From Talaromyces rugulosus (Eukaryota; Ascomycota; Eurotiomycetes; Eurotiales; Trichocomaceae), in the NCBI RefSeq assembly GCF_013368755.1, contig NC_049561.1:1922001-1986000 (forward strand): 64,000 nt of DNA, in the 5' to 3' direction. The translations under genes were made by a program, and so were the position numbers. The notes under the pieces are model-generated. The model ran no database searches. It worked only from the letters and a program-made list of their open reading frames with translations, and was not told where the DNA came from. Positions 19,767 through 31,052 of the stretch are shown here, one piece after another; within the stretch, counting starts at the first letter, position 1, and every line of letters starts with the position of its first letter.

Positions 19767-22700
19767 ATGGCCCACACAGGCCCTGGGCGCCAGCCGAGGC
19801 CTGGCGATATTCTACTCGTGAGACGTATGAAGCACACACCCCGTGTCGTTTTCTTTCGACCATTCACCATCCTCTTTGCTAATGCTGAACGTGGTAGATA
19901 ATTTCGATGCTCGCGGTGATGACGAATTGACTTTGCGACCCGGGGATAAGATCGAATTGATTGAGCTGGACGAGGGCTTCGGCGACGGATGGTATCTGGG
20001 GAAGCATACTGTCAATGGGAGAACCGGACTCTTTCCAGGAGGTAAGAAGACTCTTCGACTTGGATTGCTCGCGCAGAACACACACAGCTGACAACAGCAG
20101 TCTACACCACCTTGCCTCCCAGGCTGGCCGTGCGACGCCCAGACACGTCCTCTTCCGCCAATTCAGACTCTCCGAGCACCGATAGTAGTACCCGGTCTCC
20201 CCTTCCAGAAAGCGACAGTGCCGACGCGACAACCATGTCGCCTTCTGAAATCGAAGGAAAGAATGAGACCACCCCGCAGGCTTCAAGACAGACCAGTGTT
20301 TCAGACTTCCACCACCATGCCGAGGCCGACGCTGAAACCGAGATTGAGGCCGGCTCCGTGGCATCGCACGAGGCGGATTCGCCAGTGCTGAAACAACCCC
20401 AGCGCTCAGCTTCCAGCCCGCTACCTGCTTCACCACCGCTTGCCACCAACATCCAGCGCACCATCACCCAAACATTTGCTAATCATCTGAAAGCTGGCGA
20501 CAGTCCTGTCATGAACGAAACTCTGAGCGTCATTGATGAGCATATCACCGACCTTAGCACGCCTCGCCACAGTATCACCCAAGAGTCCAAAACAATCACT
20601 GATTCTGGAAGTGAGTACAGCAGCCACATCGGCCGTCGCCTCTCCTATATCAACGGCCATGAAACCGACGAGGAAGAGGAGGCCGGCTTTCCAACCGAGG
20701 AGGAAGTCCGCAGATGGGACCACGCCGAAACAGCTCGGCAGCTGCGGAGCATTGGCATCGATGGCCGCCATTGCGATATCTTCCAAGAACAGGAGATCAC
20801 CGGCGACGTCTTGCTGGAGATGGGCCAGGAATTCTTATTGATGAAAGAATTTGACTTTGGCGTCATGGGAAGACGATTGAAGACATGGCATCGAATCAAG
20901 GCTTTCCAAGAGCAAGTCAAAGGCATCAAATTGCAATCGCGAAGTTCCATGTCCAGTTACTATCCCGGTGACGAGTCGGAGCGATCTACCAGTCGTGCCA
21001 GCCACGCCGCAACCTTCCTACCCAGAATCCCCAGTCTCTCAGCCGACCAGCGACCTCCATCACGAGGAGTCACGAATACTGTGCCGATCCCCACCAGGAG
21101 AATGCCATCGCTCCTTCAACAACACAGTCCCGGATCGGGCCAACACGATTTATCAAATCGCCCATCCGCCGCGTCCATTCGTGACTTGAACCACTCTCGT
21201 CGCCATTCATCCATAGATTCTACCAATCGTTCGCCCGCACTAAATCAATCTGCTTTTAACCATCGCAAAAAGGGCTCTTTCGATCGCACTTGGACCATGA
21301 CCACAGGCATTCCTTCCATCGTCAATCGACCCGGAACTGCTACTGAGGCCACCGACGAAGATTTGATTATGCAACAAAAGTACCTAGACCACACCACCAG
21401 CCCAAATATGTCCCCGCATTTGGCAGAAAACCCCGATGCGCTCGACCGAGGCTATTTTTCTGGAGGCGAAATAGAAACACGCAAGACTCGAAGATTGCTA
21501 CGGAAACGCGACTCGGCCATGGGGAGTACCAGCCATTCGAGACAGTCAAGTTTTGTTGACGATCCTTCACCGCGGCCCCGGCACTCTCGGTTTGGTAGCA
21601 CTGACTCGGTGTCGCGAATCTCTGCTGCTGCAAAAGCTTATCATGCCGGTTCGCTAAAGGGTAGGGTGAAGAGCACCGGGAGTCAGATAGGAGATGTAGC
21701 ACCTGGCCATCCAATTGTAACAAATTTGGAAGGAAAATCCAGTGGTGGCCCTTCATTTTTCTCTCCGTTTGCTGGTCGAAGTGACAGCGATAATAATGTT
21801 GGTCGATCCTCGCCAATGCCGTTCTCGCAGATTCGCAATGTTGGTCCGAAATTCCGCCGTGCCGTTGGGTTACGCACAACATCGGACAGTACGAATGGAG
21901 TCGCCAACGGTACAGAAGGCTCCCCAATATCACCTATCAAAGATTTTGCTCCCGCTCCTGGTATTGGGCGAACAGGCTCGACCACCCCCTCAGCTACATC
22001 CAAGAGCTCTGAACGTCATAGTACAGATGGGTCAGGGAAAGCCATCGATGGGCCGTATGTGCTTGGGCGATCGAGAATGTCGACCAAAGTTAACAGCAAG
22101 GCCAAGAAGGAGACCAGTGCTTATACTCGCGGATTGGAGAAGAAGAGCCCCCAGGAACAAATGGCCGGGTGTGATTACAGTGGTTGGATGAAGAAACGTT
22201 CAGCAAACTTGATGACTACCTGGAAGCCACGCTTGTTTGTCCTTCGAGGCCGCCGCCTATCGTATTACTATTCCGAGAACGACACTGAAGAACGAGGACT
22301 GATCGACATTACCGCGCACCGCGTTCTTCGTGCCGATAATGATCCCTTGACAACACTCCACGCAACAATAACCGGAGCCAAAGCTTCTCCAACCTCACCG
22401 GAGTCCTCTAAATCGCCCATCGATAAAGCCTTTGACGTCTCAAGTCTCGCCAAGCAAGCAGAGACTCCTTTCATCTTCAAACTGATTCCTCCAAAAACCG
22501 GCATGTCACGAACGGTGCAGTTCACAAAGCCCACAGTACATTACTTCCAGGTCGATAACGTGAGGGAGGGTCGTCTCTGGATGGCCGCTTTGATGAAAGC
22601 AACAATCGATCGGGACTTGACTACGCCTGTGGAAACAACGAACAAACAGAAGACCGTCAGCCTGAAACAGGCACAATTGATGAACCAGCGACCTCCCGCC

Positions 22701-22958
22701 CTTATGGAAATCGAAATGGTTCCCGCCCCAGAGGAGGTTAACGAAGATGACAGCGGTCTGAAGATCCAAGGGCTGAATTTGGAAAGACCAGCTACGGAAG
22801 TCGAACCTGTCTTAGATGAAGTGCCGGCTGAGGAGGTGCAAAACGCTCCACCGCAGCCGGAGCAGTTAGAGCAGTTAGAGCAGTCAGAGCAACCAGAGCG
22901 GCCAGAGCGGCCAGAAACCGCGGCCCTACCAGAGACTCTGGCTCAATCGATATCATAA
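19767..22958 (+). CDS. BOI1: BOI1/Pob1-type scaffold (SH3-SAM-PH)
   Basis: Three exons, 19767-19824, 19898-20041 and 20101-22958 (1019 residues). An alternative GTGAGA donor at 19818 would break the frame, while GTATGA at 19825 restores LLVRHNFDARGDDELTL. Domains are SH3 (about 14-72, with ALYDY-like HNFDARGDDEL and GWYLGK), SAM (about 273-340, from WDHAETARQLRSIGIDG), a long Ser-rich linker, and PH (about 757-895, from DYSGWMKKRSANLMTTWKPR). The C-terminus has a short tandem repeat of EQLEQ/EQPER units. In yeasts this architecture belongs to Boi1/Boi2 and Pob1, which bind Cdc42 and membrane phospholipids. They link polarity to exocyst-dependent secretion and formin activation at growth sites. 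Hyphal-tip localisation is inferred. The start ATG precedes the usual MAH...PRPGDILL leader seen in filamentous fungi. Confidence 0.93.
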
Positions 22959-23600
22959 GCACGCATTCACTCGCTAGCCCCTGCTGGGTTTGTTTTTGTG
23001 ATACTTTTTTTGGTATTGCCCTTTTTTGCCTGCTTTCTCAACGGCCGGAAGTTTTTGTCAACACAATGGACGCGGGTCATGCAGGCGTTTCCTTTCTTTT
23101 CTTTCAATATACCCCATGCTTGGAATTCCAAGCTTTCTTTTCCACGAGCCTCTACTGCCATAATGTATGTGCATATGAGAATTACGAAAGTTAAATGGTT
23201 GCGGATACATGGTTATGAGACTAGATGCATCTTCATCTTTGTACTCGCCTTTGAAGTTCTGGCCGTTCGCCTGTTTCAAGACTTGTGATACATTGTACAC
23301 GATCTTTCTCTTATTTTTGTGTAATTCATTTAATTTATAATACTATTTTACTTCTACTACTTTTAATATCGCTGTTGCAAATAAACTCGCTAGCTGTATT
23401 CGGTCGGCTTTTTAGTTTTTGGTGGAAATGACGATCAGCGGAAGTCCACATGGACTTTCACTTCTATTTCTACGGAGTATTACTTCCTTGACGCCGATAA
23501 TCCTCCTTTTGCTTTTTATAATAATGCAGTGCTTTATTTACTCGATTATGGAATACAGCTGATAGCCATAGTCACACAATAACAACAACACAAGCCTTCC
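22959..23600. other. Intergenic region, BOI 3' / TED1 promoter
   Basis: 642 bases, AT-rich, with no gene seen. A TACGGAGTA-like motif (about 23475) recurs elsewhere in the window's AT-rich gaps. Confidence 0.5.
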
Positions 23601-25481
23601 ATGTCCCTCCGCGGTGTGTTGCAGAGGATTCTCGCCATCCTTTTACCGCTGTCCGTCGCATCCACGCTCTACCTCTACCTATACCCAATCGTCCAGCAAT
23701 GCGCGTTCCCAATCCCATCTACGAAAAACAATGCGCGCGAATCCTCGTCGACGTTTGCGGCAAACGGAGTGATTAATACGCTGTTCCAGCACGTCGGAGC
23801 TGCCGACAGTCAAAACAATAACAACAACAACATCCGTCCCGAACCAGCCATTTTTCGTCTCCTTGTTCTCGCAGATCCGCAGATTGAAGGCGACAGTTCG
23901 CTGCCGCACCCGGATGATGAATTTGGCTCTCGATTACGCCGGCATTGGGCGAAAATACAGTCTGTTTTGTTTGATACCACCGGGAGGAGCGAGAGCGATA
24001 GCGAGAGCGAGATACCCCCCTCTGTAATTTCAGTCTTGGCCGATGTTGTTCATACTACGATTTACGAAGATATCCCGTCCGCTATCCGCGCGACTCTGAA
24101 GCGAGTGGACTTGTTTGGCAACGATTATTATTTGGCGCATATTTACCGCACATTGTCCTGGTGGACTCGACCTACACACGTTACTGTGCTGGGAGACTTG
24201 ATAGGGAGTCAATGGGTGACAGACGAGGAATTTGAGAAACGCGCGGGCAGATATTGGCAGCGACTATTTCGAGGCGGCGAGAGGGTCAATGATGACCTTA
24301 CTATTACTGGAAAGAAGAGGTCATCGGAGGACGGCGATGTGCCTCCTGAGGCTGGACTTGAGCCATTGAGTCGGTTCAATTCCTCCTGGAGTAGGAGGAT
24401 CATCAATGTGGCAGGAAACCACGACATTGGATACGCGGGTGATGTGTCCAGACACCGTCTGGACCGCTTTGAGCGAGTATTTGGACGCGCCAACTGGGAT
24501 ATTCGCTTCCGGCACCCTCCGCTTGAGGAGGAGGAAACACAACAAGAAGAGAAGAATATAACGGACGAGAATGCAGAAAACAGCCACATACAACCTACGC
24601 TACACGTAATCAACCTCAACGACCTCACTTTGGACGGCCCTGCTTTCGAAAATGAGATCCAAACCGACAGTTACGGGTACATCAACGATCTCATCACCCA
24701 TCGTTCCTATCCCGTCGAAGACGAGACGTCTTTCACGCTGCTCCTGACTCATGTACCTCTACATAAACGCGAGGGTATATGCGTAGACGGCCCGCATTTT
24801 TCGTATTTTGATAACGAGGATGACAACTCTGACGGCAATCCTCGGTTTAAACAGGGCGGTCTCCGTGAACAGAACCATTTGAGTGATCATGCCAGTGGAC
24901 CCGGGATTCTTCAGGGGATATTTGGAATGAGCGGAGACGCTCATACTTCTGCTGCTGGTGGACGCGGCCGGCGGGGCTTGATTCTGACAGGCCATGACCA
25001 CGAGGGTTGCGATGTTGTCCATTTTGTCAACCGCACTTTTACGGATTCAAGTGACAACAACGAAAACGAGAACGAACATGAACCCGACAACTCTCAGCCC
25101 TGGCACTGGGACGCCACACGATACTCTCCCTCGGCCTTGACAAGCAATAGTGATAACGGCAGCAGCCCGGCAATCCGTGAAGTCACGCTTCGCTCCATGA
25201 TGGGCATGTACGGCGGGCACGCGGCACTATTGTCTCTATGGTTCGATGCCGATCCAGACGTGAATCATTGGCAGTATGAGCTGCAGACGTGTGCGATTGG
25301 GGGCCAGCAAATCTGGTGGGCGATCCATGGGCTGGCGCTGGCTTGTGTTGGTGGTGTGCTTTTGGTGCTACTGCTTTGGGGGGTTGAGACTGTTTGTTCT
25401 GCAAAGACAGAGAAGAAGACCGTACATTTTGTATCAAAAGAAGTGGCGAAGTCTTCGGACCGCAAAGTAGAAAGGGATTGA
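23601..25481 (+). CDS. ted1: TED1/PGAP5-type GPI-glycan phosphoesterase
   Basis: Single exon, 626 residues. An N-terminal membrane segment (about 8-30) is followed by a calcineurin-like metallophosphoesterase domain. The metal-binding motifs appear in order: ADPQIEG (Asp92), LGDLIGSQW (about 198), AGNHDIGYAGD (about 272), LLTHVPLHKREG (about 385) and TGHDHEGCD (about 463). A second hydrophobic segment (WWAIHGLALACVGGVLLVLL, about 573-592) is followed by a basic cytosolic tail. This is the Cdc1/Ted1/PGAP5 layout. The family members Ted1 and PGAP5 remove ethanolamine phosphate from the second mannose of GPI anchors in the ER, which is needed for p24-dependent export of GPI proteins. TED1 is preferred over CDC1 because of the length and the RYWQRLF-type insert. 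That choice is an inference. Confidence 0.88.
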   Translation: MSLRGVLQRILAILLPLSVASTLYLYLYPIVQQCAFPIPSTKNNARESSSTFAANGVINTLFQHVGAADSQNNNNNNIRPEPAIFRLLVLADPQIEGDSSLPHPDDEFGSRLRRHWAKIQSVLFDTTGRSESDSESEIPPSVISVLADVVHTTIYEDIPSAIRATLKRVDLFGNDYYLAHIYRTLSWWTRPTHVTVLGDLIGSQWVTDEEFEKRAGRYWQRLFRGGERVNDDLTITGKKRSSEDGDVPPEAGLEPLSRFNSSWSRRIINVAGNHDIGYAGDVSRHRLDRFERVFGRANWDIRFRHPPLEEEETQQEEKNITDENAENSHIQPTLHVINLNDLTLDGPAFENEIQTDSYGYINDLITHRSYPVEDETSFTLLLTHVPLHKREGICVDGPHFSYFDNEDDNSDGNPRFKQGGLREQNHLSDHASGPGILQGIFGMSGDAHTSAAGGRGRRGLILTGHDHEGCDVVHFVNRTFTDSSDNNENENEHEPDNSQPWHWDATRYSPSALTSNSDNGSSPAIREVTLRSMMGMYGGHAALLSLWFDADPDVNHWQYELQTCAIGGQQIWWAIHGLALACVGGVLLVLLLWGVETVCSAKTEKKTVHFVSKEVAKSSDRKVERD

Positions 25482-25971
25482 TCTATCTGCTCTCTTGTAT
25501 ATATTAATTAGAGCAGTCTGGTACATAATAGTTGATTGTAAATGGACATTTATTTACCGTAAAAAGGGATTCTTATTCGAATTGAGAATGTATGCTTGCT
25601 TGTCAATAGTTATGGGATATCCTGTAATTGCATAAAATCAAAAAAAAAGGCTCTCAAGCCCTGAACGCCATGAACCAACTCCACCCATGAGAATATGAGA
25701 AAAAGAAAACACCGAGAGAAGCCCGGTCAATCAGGAAAAATAAAGGAAATGTCCGTTCATGTCTGTGTCCCTTTCACGCCCAGATGTATTGAAGCTTTGC
25801 TTGATTGCCTCCCTTCCTTGCCATTTGGGATATGCCTTGAAAAAAATGAAATAAGAAAAACGTAAATGGTAAATTGTAAATAACAGTCACAAAATTTACG
25901 TGGAAAGATTGTAGTCAAAGATATTTGCAAAGAAAGCAAAAAAAAAGGTCATAAGAGAAAGTATATCAGGA
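25482..25971. other. Convergent 3' region
   Basis: 490 bases between the convergent TED1 and F-box gene stops. AT-rich with A tracts, no gene seen. Confidence 0.6.
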
Positions 25972-28665
25972 CTAATCGGCAATCGGAGTAATTGTTTCAT
26001 CATGCATGGCGTCATCATCGGAATTGGCAGTATGGTCAAAGGATAAACCGTCCTGGTTATTATTCATGAACGGCTGCAAGTGAAATGGCGGCGGGCCCAG
26101 CGCTGCTGTTAGACCATAGCCATGGGGCTGCGTGAGGAGTGGTAATGGCGTTAGGGAGGGTTGCATATTGCGACTGCGGCCATTATGCACCAGGCCCATG
26201 AATTCACCGGCGTATTCAGCAACATCGTTTGCGAGTTTCTTGTCGAGAATGTCCTCGAGCATTTCCATATCTCGCTTCCACTTTTCTTCCTTTTTCGCTT
26301 TTTCTTCCTCGACGCGTCGACAAGTGCCATCCGCTTCTCGCAGTTTCAAGCAGTTGGGGCAAAGATAGCTGATCTCGCAGTGCGAACAAGTGCACGGAGG
26401 GTTCTTCTCGATGCAGTCCTGACACACATAAATCGAGCAGCTGGTGCATTCTCGCAAAACGCTGTTGCAGCGTTGTCGCTGGTCGCCAATGGGTCTGTAT
26501 TGAGGACAGTAAAAAGACCGACAGCCTTGCCATCTGCTGATCTCGGCTGCCGCATCGTAATACACAGAAGACCGCGACGAGGATCGTGAAAGGTTGGAAG
26601 TGGTAGGAGATTGACTGCGGCCGGCGGTCTGCCCACTCACCAAGCTGTCTTCGGCCTGCCGTTGAGCTCGAATGAAATCTTGTAGGACTTCAGGATGCAT
26701 TCCGCCTACCCCTGGAGCGATGTGATCACCGGCTATACTGCTCGACGCAGACGGAGAATCTCGATCCATAATCGGAGTGATCCCTTGTGACTGAACCTGA
26801 GATTGGAAAGGCGTCGCCGGGCTTGAACGTAGTCTTGCTGATGATAGCCCGTTGTTGGGAATTCCAACGGAAAGACCTGCTTTCCCAACGGTGGAAGCCT
26901 GATGACTCTGTAACGCGATCTTTTCGAGGGCAAGGTCTCGATATCCACAAATTCTTAGACGGAGTCCACGGAGGTCATGTTCCTTGCAAAGCGGTTTCAA
27001 ACAACTTTTACAATTCACTTTCCACCGGGTCGAGTTGTAACAATCCTTGCACAGATTGCGTGGACAGGTCGAGGCCAAACGCGTCGGAGGGCCAAAAAAG
27101 TGTCTTAGAAATTCGATATGTCCTGTTTCTGATACATTGTCCACATCATTCGTATTATTTGAATATTCTGGATCTTCCCATCCTTGTCCCTTTGGTAGAG
27201 GTGCAGCTCGCACTAAATCAACGTCTCGCGTCGTAGTACCGATGCTGATTCCTCCACCTCCTGAAAATATAGGCTCGGTGCAGCACCAGGAGAACTCCAG
27301 ATTTGGATACTGAGGAGGAATAGTGGGATTTGGCGGATGGCTGTTGTCTGCATCTGGGTTGGGATCATGCATGACACACGGAGTCGTAACCGAGTTTGGC
27401 GTCCACCACAGAGACTGAGATGGAGTTGTGGTCGGAATAGAGGCGGATATATTTGGTGAATATCTCCAGCTATATGCACAGCTTGCACACAGTGTTTTTC
27501 GACATCCGATGCAGTGCATTAGGACGCTGCACTGCTCACATCTTTCACCAATAATGTCGGCGCATTTATCACACTTTATATTATCGATAAACGACTTATG
27601 ACTGTGCCGGAGATGAGCCGGAACGAATTTCCCTTCCCCACCACCAGGCCGGTCTCCTGTTCCCAAGGGTTCGCCGTGAAAGCCGGTTTCCCCCCGTTCC
27701 CAGAGTCTCCCATCTTTCCTACCGTCTGTAATGTATCGTTCGCTTGGAGACCCAAGCCAGTTCTTAGATCTCCATAGACGGTCGAAAACAACCCATACCT
27801 CTGGGGAACCATGTGGAACTCTCATAGAAACGTAGCCTCGTCGTCGAAAGCATCGTCCCGCAGGCGTACTGCACCAGGCAGTATCGGTCCATATTCCGAG
27901 TTTATGGCACACGATAACGAGGTCGTGTGTAGGCCCTGAATCCGAGTCTCGACGCATCAATGAGCTGGTCAGATAAGGGCGACGTCGATGGTGACGACAG
28001 CGATATGTATAGAGGCTTTTCAAAGCAAGTTTCTCCTGAGTCGCGGGGATTCCGGTGGCGTTTTCCTTCATCAACCCATATATCGTGAGATAGGGAATAA
28101 TATGGTATTTCAGAGAAACGTTCTTGCACCCACGCACTGAGAGGTGTTCTAATGTCTGCCGCATGGTGTGTAAAACGACGGTTGTGAGGGTCTGTCCTGA
28201 CACCGCAGTATTGTCCAGTTCCAAGCTTTTCAAACAGGGGCTTATGGGCATCACAACCATCATCAAAAGCTGATCTAGGGCGTACGGTCGCGACTGGCGA
28301 GGGGCAGAAGGGTCGAAGCCACTGGCAAGTAGCGGGCGGCTCTGAGAGCCTGATGGGAAGAGCAGGCGGAAGGATAGATATTTCCATGCTGTAGGATAAG
28401 AAGCGAGGAATCTGCGGAGGTATGAGGATGTGTGGTATAGCTGGAAAATCGTATGTGTCGGTATTTGTTGAAGGAGGGATTCAAATATGGGCGTGTGAGT
28501 CGAAAACACTCGTTCGAAGGTGGATAGTTGGAATTCGGCGGCAGAAGAGCCAGAAATGTCATCGCCTAAACACATGGCGACATCTTCGTCGGCGGCATTA
28601 TCATCAGCAGTCAAGCTGCCGATGATCGACTGCTGTCTATTGTTGCTCTCGATCTCGATACTCAT
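25972..28665 (-). CDS. F-box-like protein with Cys-rich zinc-binding clusters
   Basis: Single open frame of 897 residues. An F-box-like helix bundle near the N-terminus (about 53-100) contains LLQQIPTHTIFQLYHTSS and FLASYPTAWKYLSF. A leucine-rich stretch follows (LKSLELDNTAVSGQTL, EHLSVRGCKNVSLKY, about 143-190). Three cysteine-rich clusters come next: CDKCADIIGERCEQCSV with CIGCRKTLCASCAYSW (about 365-400), CPRNLCKDCYN with CKSCLKPLCKEH (about 545-575), and a C-terminal run including ECTSCSIYVCQDCIEK and CTCSHCEISYLCPNCLK (about 745-790). These look like paired CxxC zinc knuckles. A Lys/Glu-rich helix follows. The likely role is an SCF substrate receptor, by analogy to F-box plus LRR proteins. 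No named ortholog is recognised, and the zinc modules may bind partners or nucleic acid. It is followed on the same strand by DPH2. Confidence 0.7.
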   Translation of the reverse strand: MSIEIESNNRQQSIIGSLTADDNAADEDVAMCLGDDISGSSAAEFQLSTFERVFSTHTPIFESLLQQIPTHTIFQLYHTSSYLRRFLASYPTAWKYLSFRLLFPSGSQSRPLLASGFDPSAPRQSRPYALDQLLMMVVMPISPCLKSLELDNTAVSGQTLTTVVLHTMRQTLEHLSVRGCKNVSLKYHIIPYLTIYGLMKENATGIPATQEKLALKSLYTYRCRHHRRRPYLTSSLMRRDSDSGPTHDLVIVCHKLGIWTDTAWCSTPAGRCFRRRGYVSMRVPHGSPEVWVVFDRLWRSKNWLGSPSERYITDGRKDGRLWERGETGFHGEPLGTGDRPGGGEGKFVPAHLRHSHKSFIDNIKCDKCADIIGERCEQCSVLMHCIGCRKTLCASCAYSWRYSPNISASIPTTTPSQSLWWTPNSVTTPCVMHDPNPDADNSHPPNPTIPPQYPNLEFSWCCTEPIFSGGGGISIGTTTRDVDLVRAAPLPKGQGWEDPEYSNNTNDVDNVSETGHIEFLRHFFGPPTRLASTCPRNLCKDCYNSTRWKVNCKSCLKPLCKEHDLRGLRLRICGYRDLALEKIALQSHQASTVGKAGLSVGIPNNGLSSARLRSSPATPFQSQVQSQGITPIMDRDSPSASSSIAGDHIAPGVGGMHPEVLQDFIRAQRQAEDSLVSGQTAGRSQSPTTSNLSRSSSRSSVYYDAAAEISRWQGCRSFYCPQYRPIGDQRQRCNSVLRECTSCSIYVCQDCIEKNPPCTCSHCEISYLCPNCLKLREADGTCRRVEEEKAKKEEKWKRDMEMLEDILDKKLANDVAEYAGEFMGLVHNGRSRNMQPSLTPLPLLTQPHGYGLTAALGPPPFHLQPFMNNNQDGLSFDHTANSDDDAMHDETITPIAD

Positions 28666-29053
28666 GGCTGGACGGGGCCGGGTGCGAGCGACCGGAGCAG
28701 ACGGAGAGGGCTAGTCGGCGAAGAGGTGGGTGCAGCGGCCTGCATTATCAGGAAGAGCGAGTCGATGAAGGGACGTTGACTTTCTGCTGCAGTGAGAGAG
28801 CGATGATAGACATCTGGCAAGGAGCGTCTTCGAGGAGTCGACGTCTTAATTGCGGCTGTTTTACCGGTGGAGTCCGCCAAGACCTGCAATTCAACCTTGT
28901 CACTCCTGCTCGCGCCCTTATTCTATCACATGTTGCTCTTTGTCCCTGAGGACGCCTCCATATTAAATAATTGGCTCGCTTCATTTTTATTTTTACTCCG
29001 ACCGTGGCTAGTTTATTATAGCCCGCAATGCTTCTCTATTCATGGATTCTACC
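28666..29053. promoter_or_regulatory. Promoter of F-box gene / 3' flank of DPH2
   Basis: 388 bases between two tandem minus-strand genes. No further gene or motif can be assigned. Confidence 0.45.
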
Positions 29054-30766
29054 TTAGTGTCGATCGGCCGAGCTGCCCACCGTGTATCCCCTCGCAATCC
29101 CTTTGCGCCCTTCCACGACAGCAGTACCCCCCGGCTCGCCGTCCTCTTCGTACTTGATCTCGAAATCGCTGCCCAGTCCTTGCCAAGTCCTCTGAGAACG
29201 CAGAAACTCGGCCCCCGGAGAGACCGTGCTACCGATGGTAGCCACGTCGCCCTTGGCTCGTTTGGCCAACGCTGTTCCGTTTGATAAGCCATGCCTTGAA
29301 GCGCCATTGGGTAAGCGCTGCATGGGACGTGAGTTGGTGACAAATTGACCAGTGCGCAAGTTGAATTCTGGTGGGGCAGACTCGAAATCTGACGTGTCGT
29401 CTTCGCCGTCGTTCTCGTTGTCATTATGGGGTGCTTCCAACGGTCCTTGACTGGTATCATTAGTGGACACCGGATTGGCATCCAGAATAGCCTGGTAATC
29501 GCCTCGCCATGCACCAGTCCAAACACGGGTATCGTCGCTTTGGAGAGCAAGCTCCAGCTCGTAGGGGGTGATGATCGGTTTCCAAAAGTCTTTGGTGTCC
29601 ACCAGGGAACTTTCCCAGCATCCAATGACAATCCAGCCGTCAATCTCGCTGAAATTCGCTACTTTGGCTGCATTCAGCTTCCCGACTACAAACATGTAGC
29701 TCTTCTTTCCGGCAGCGGCAATCTGCTTCTTCACATGATCCACGATATGTAGGTAGTTTTTGACGCTCAGAGTGTTGATCAGGATGCCGAAAATCGATGC
29801 CGTGCTCAATGAGACCAAGGTGCCATAGCGGCGACGTAGGGCTGCAGAAGTGGATGCCTGAAGTGGCTTGACATCCCCGCCAGACTCTGCTTTTGCTGCG
29901 GGATAGATATAGATTGCGGCAACTCTAGACGAGAGAGTTAACAAAAGCGCAGTTGGGGGTTCCGAGATGTAGAAGAGCTGCCAGTCGCTCAGTGATTCTG
30001 GCTGGTCCTTGACGGTCTCTGGTACCGTTCGGTTGGGGATCGCAGACGAGGGATCATGCACGACCTGAGTCGCGAAGAGATTGGTATAGCCTTCTTCCAC
30101 CAAACGATCGTGTACGGCCGAAACGTGATCGGAGTATGTGACATCGGCTGCAAGGATGATCTTTGACGATAAATCTGTAAACGCTTCTCTGAAGGCTTTC
30201 ACAAGCGGATCTAATGGTAGGGATCGATGTGTGAAGACGTGGACAACCGGTAATCTCGAGGTAGGCGACAAGCAAGCTCGTCCATAGTGCACAACAACGT
30301 CTGCATTGACGTGTTCAGCGGCCACTTCGTCGACGCAGCAGTTCCCATACGACGTGTCGGCCAGAATATAGAACTTCGTTGGTGTCTCATCCGGTGACGA
30401 ATCCCCTTCCAAGCTTATCTGAGATACTTTCTCCACGACATCCGATCTGGCTTCTTTTTCCGATCCGTTCTCAACAGCGGGCGCGCTGTTGTTACCTCGG
30501 CCATTAACGTGTAGTATGTCCTTTGTCTGAATCCCGCGAGCCAAGAGCTGAAAGACTCGGGGAGCGTCAGGGAGCATATCATCTGGAAACTGGAGCGCGA
30601 TTCGCTTCCATCGTCCCTGCCGGATTTCCGTCAATGTTCGCTCGATATCGTATATGATCGACAGCTCTTCGTCGGAGCGGGATACGCCCAAGGTGGTGTC
30701 TGCCACGGGCTCCGTAGCGTCCAGCAAATACGCGTCTGGCGTTGATAGGATAGGTGCAGCTTGCAT
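29054..30766 (-). CDS. dph2: Diphthamide biosynthesis protein 2
   Basis: Single exon, 570 residues from the preferred Met at 30766 (MQAAPILSTPDAYLLDA). An in-frame ATG 22 codons upstream gives a less family-like leader. The DPH1/DPH2 fold can be recognised from IERTLTEIRQGRWKRIALQFPDD, the strongly conserved ADTSYGNCCVDEVAAEHV followed by VVHYGRACLSPTSRLPV, and VIGCWESSLVDTKDFWKPII near residue 400. In known systems Dph1-Dph2 form a heterodimer that uses an Fe-S cluster and SAM to transfer a 3-amino-3-carboxypropyl group to a histidine of elongation factor 2. This is the first step of diphthamide synthesis, in the cytosol. The C-terminus is acidic and Gly-rich. Length is typical of fungal DPH2. 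Assignment is secure. Confidence 0.93.
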   Translation of the reverse strand: MQAAPILSTPDAYLLDATEPVADTTLGVSRSDEELSIIYDIERTLTEIRQGRWKRIALQFPDDMLPDAPRVFQLLARGIQTKDILHVNGRGNNSAPAVENGSEKEARSDVVEKVSQISLEGDSSPDETPTKFYILADTSYGNCCVDEVAAEHVNADVVVHYGRACLSPTSRLPVVHVFTHRSLPLDPLVKAFREAFTDLSSKIILAADVTYSDHVSAVHDRLVEEGYTNLFATQVVHDPSSAIPNRTVPETVKDQPESLSDWQLFYISEPPTALLLTLSSRVAAIYIYPAAKAESGGDVKPLQASTSAALRRRYGTLVSLSTASIFGILINTLSVKNYLHIVDHVKKQIAAAGKKSYMFVVGKLNAAKVANFSEIDGWIVIGCWESSLVDTKDFWKPIITPYELELALQSDDTRVWTGAWRGDYQAILDANPVSTNDTSQGPLEAPHNDNENDGEDDTSDFESAPPEFNLRTGQFVTNSRPMQRLPNGASRHGLSNGTALAKRAKGDVATIGSTVSPGAEFLRSQRTWQGLGSDFEIKYEEDGEPGGTAVVEGRKGIARGYTVGSSADRH

Positions 30767-31052
30767 GGTGACAGCCTGGCGAGCTCGGCGCCTGCACAAT
30801 ATCTCGAACGGCGTAAAAGTTCTTTGAATCAAGTCGCTGAGTAGCGGGGTAATGTTAGTTGATCTGGAATTTTTTCATAGAAGCCTCGATCTGCGGCTCC
30901 ACTCTTGGCGGGGTGATTGGACCATATATTTAGTGATATATAGATCACTAAATAGTAATACATTCCTTAAACTATGAATTTCTTTTATATACCCCAGTGT
31001 CTAGTTAAAACAGTATACTGGTATTTGAAGATCATATTCAAAGAACTACTAG

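Noticed and set aside
19818..19897. GTGAGA donor for the first BOI intron
   Set aside because: It gives the wrong phase into the SH3 exon. The GTATGA donor seven bases downstream restores the SH3 sequence.
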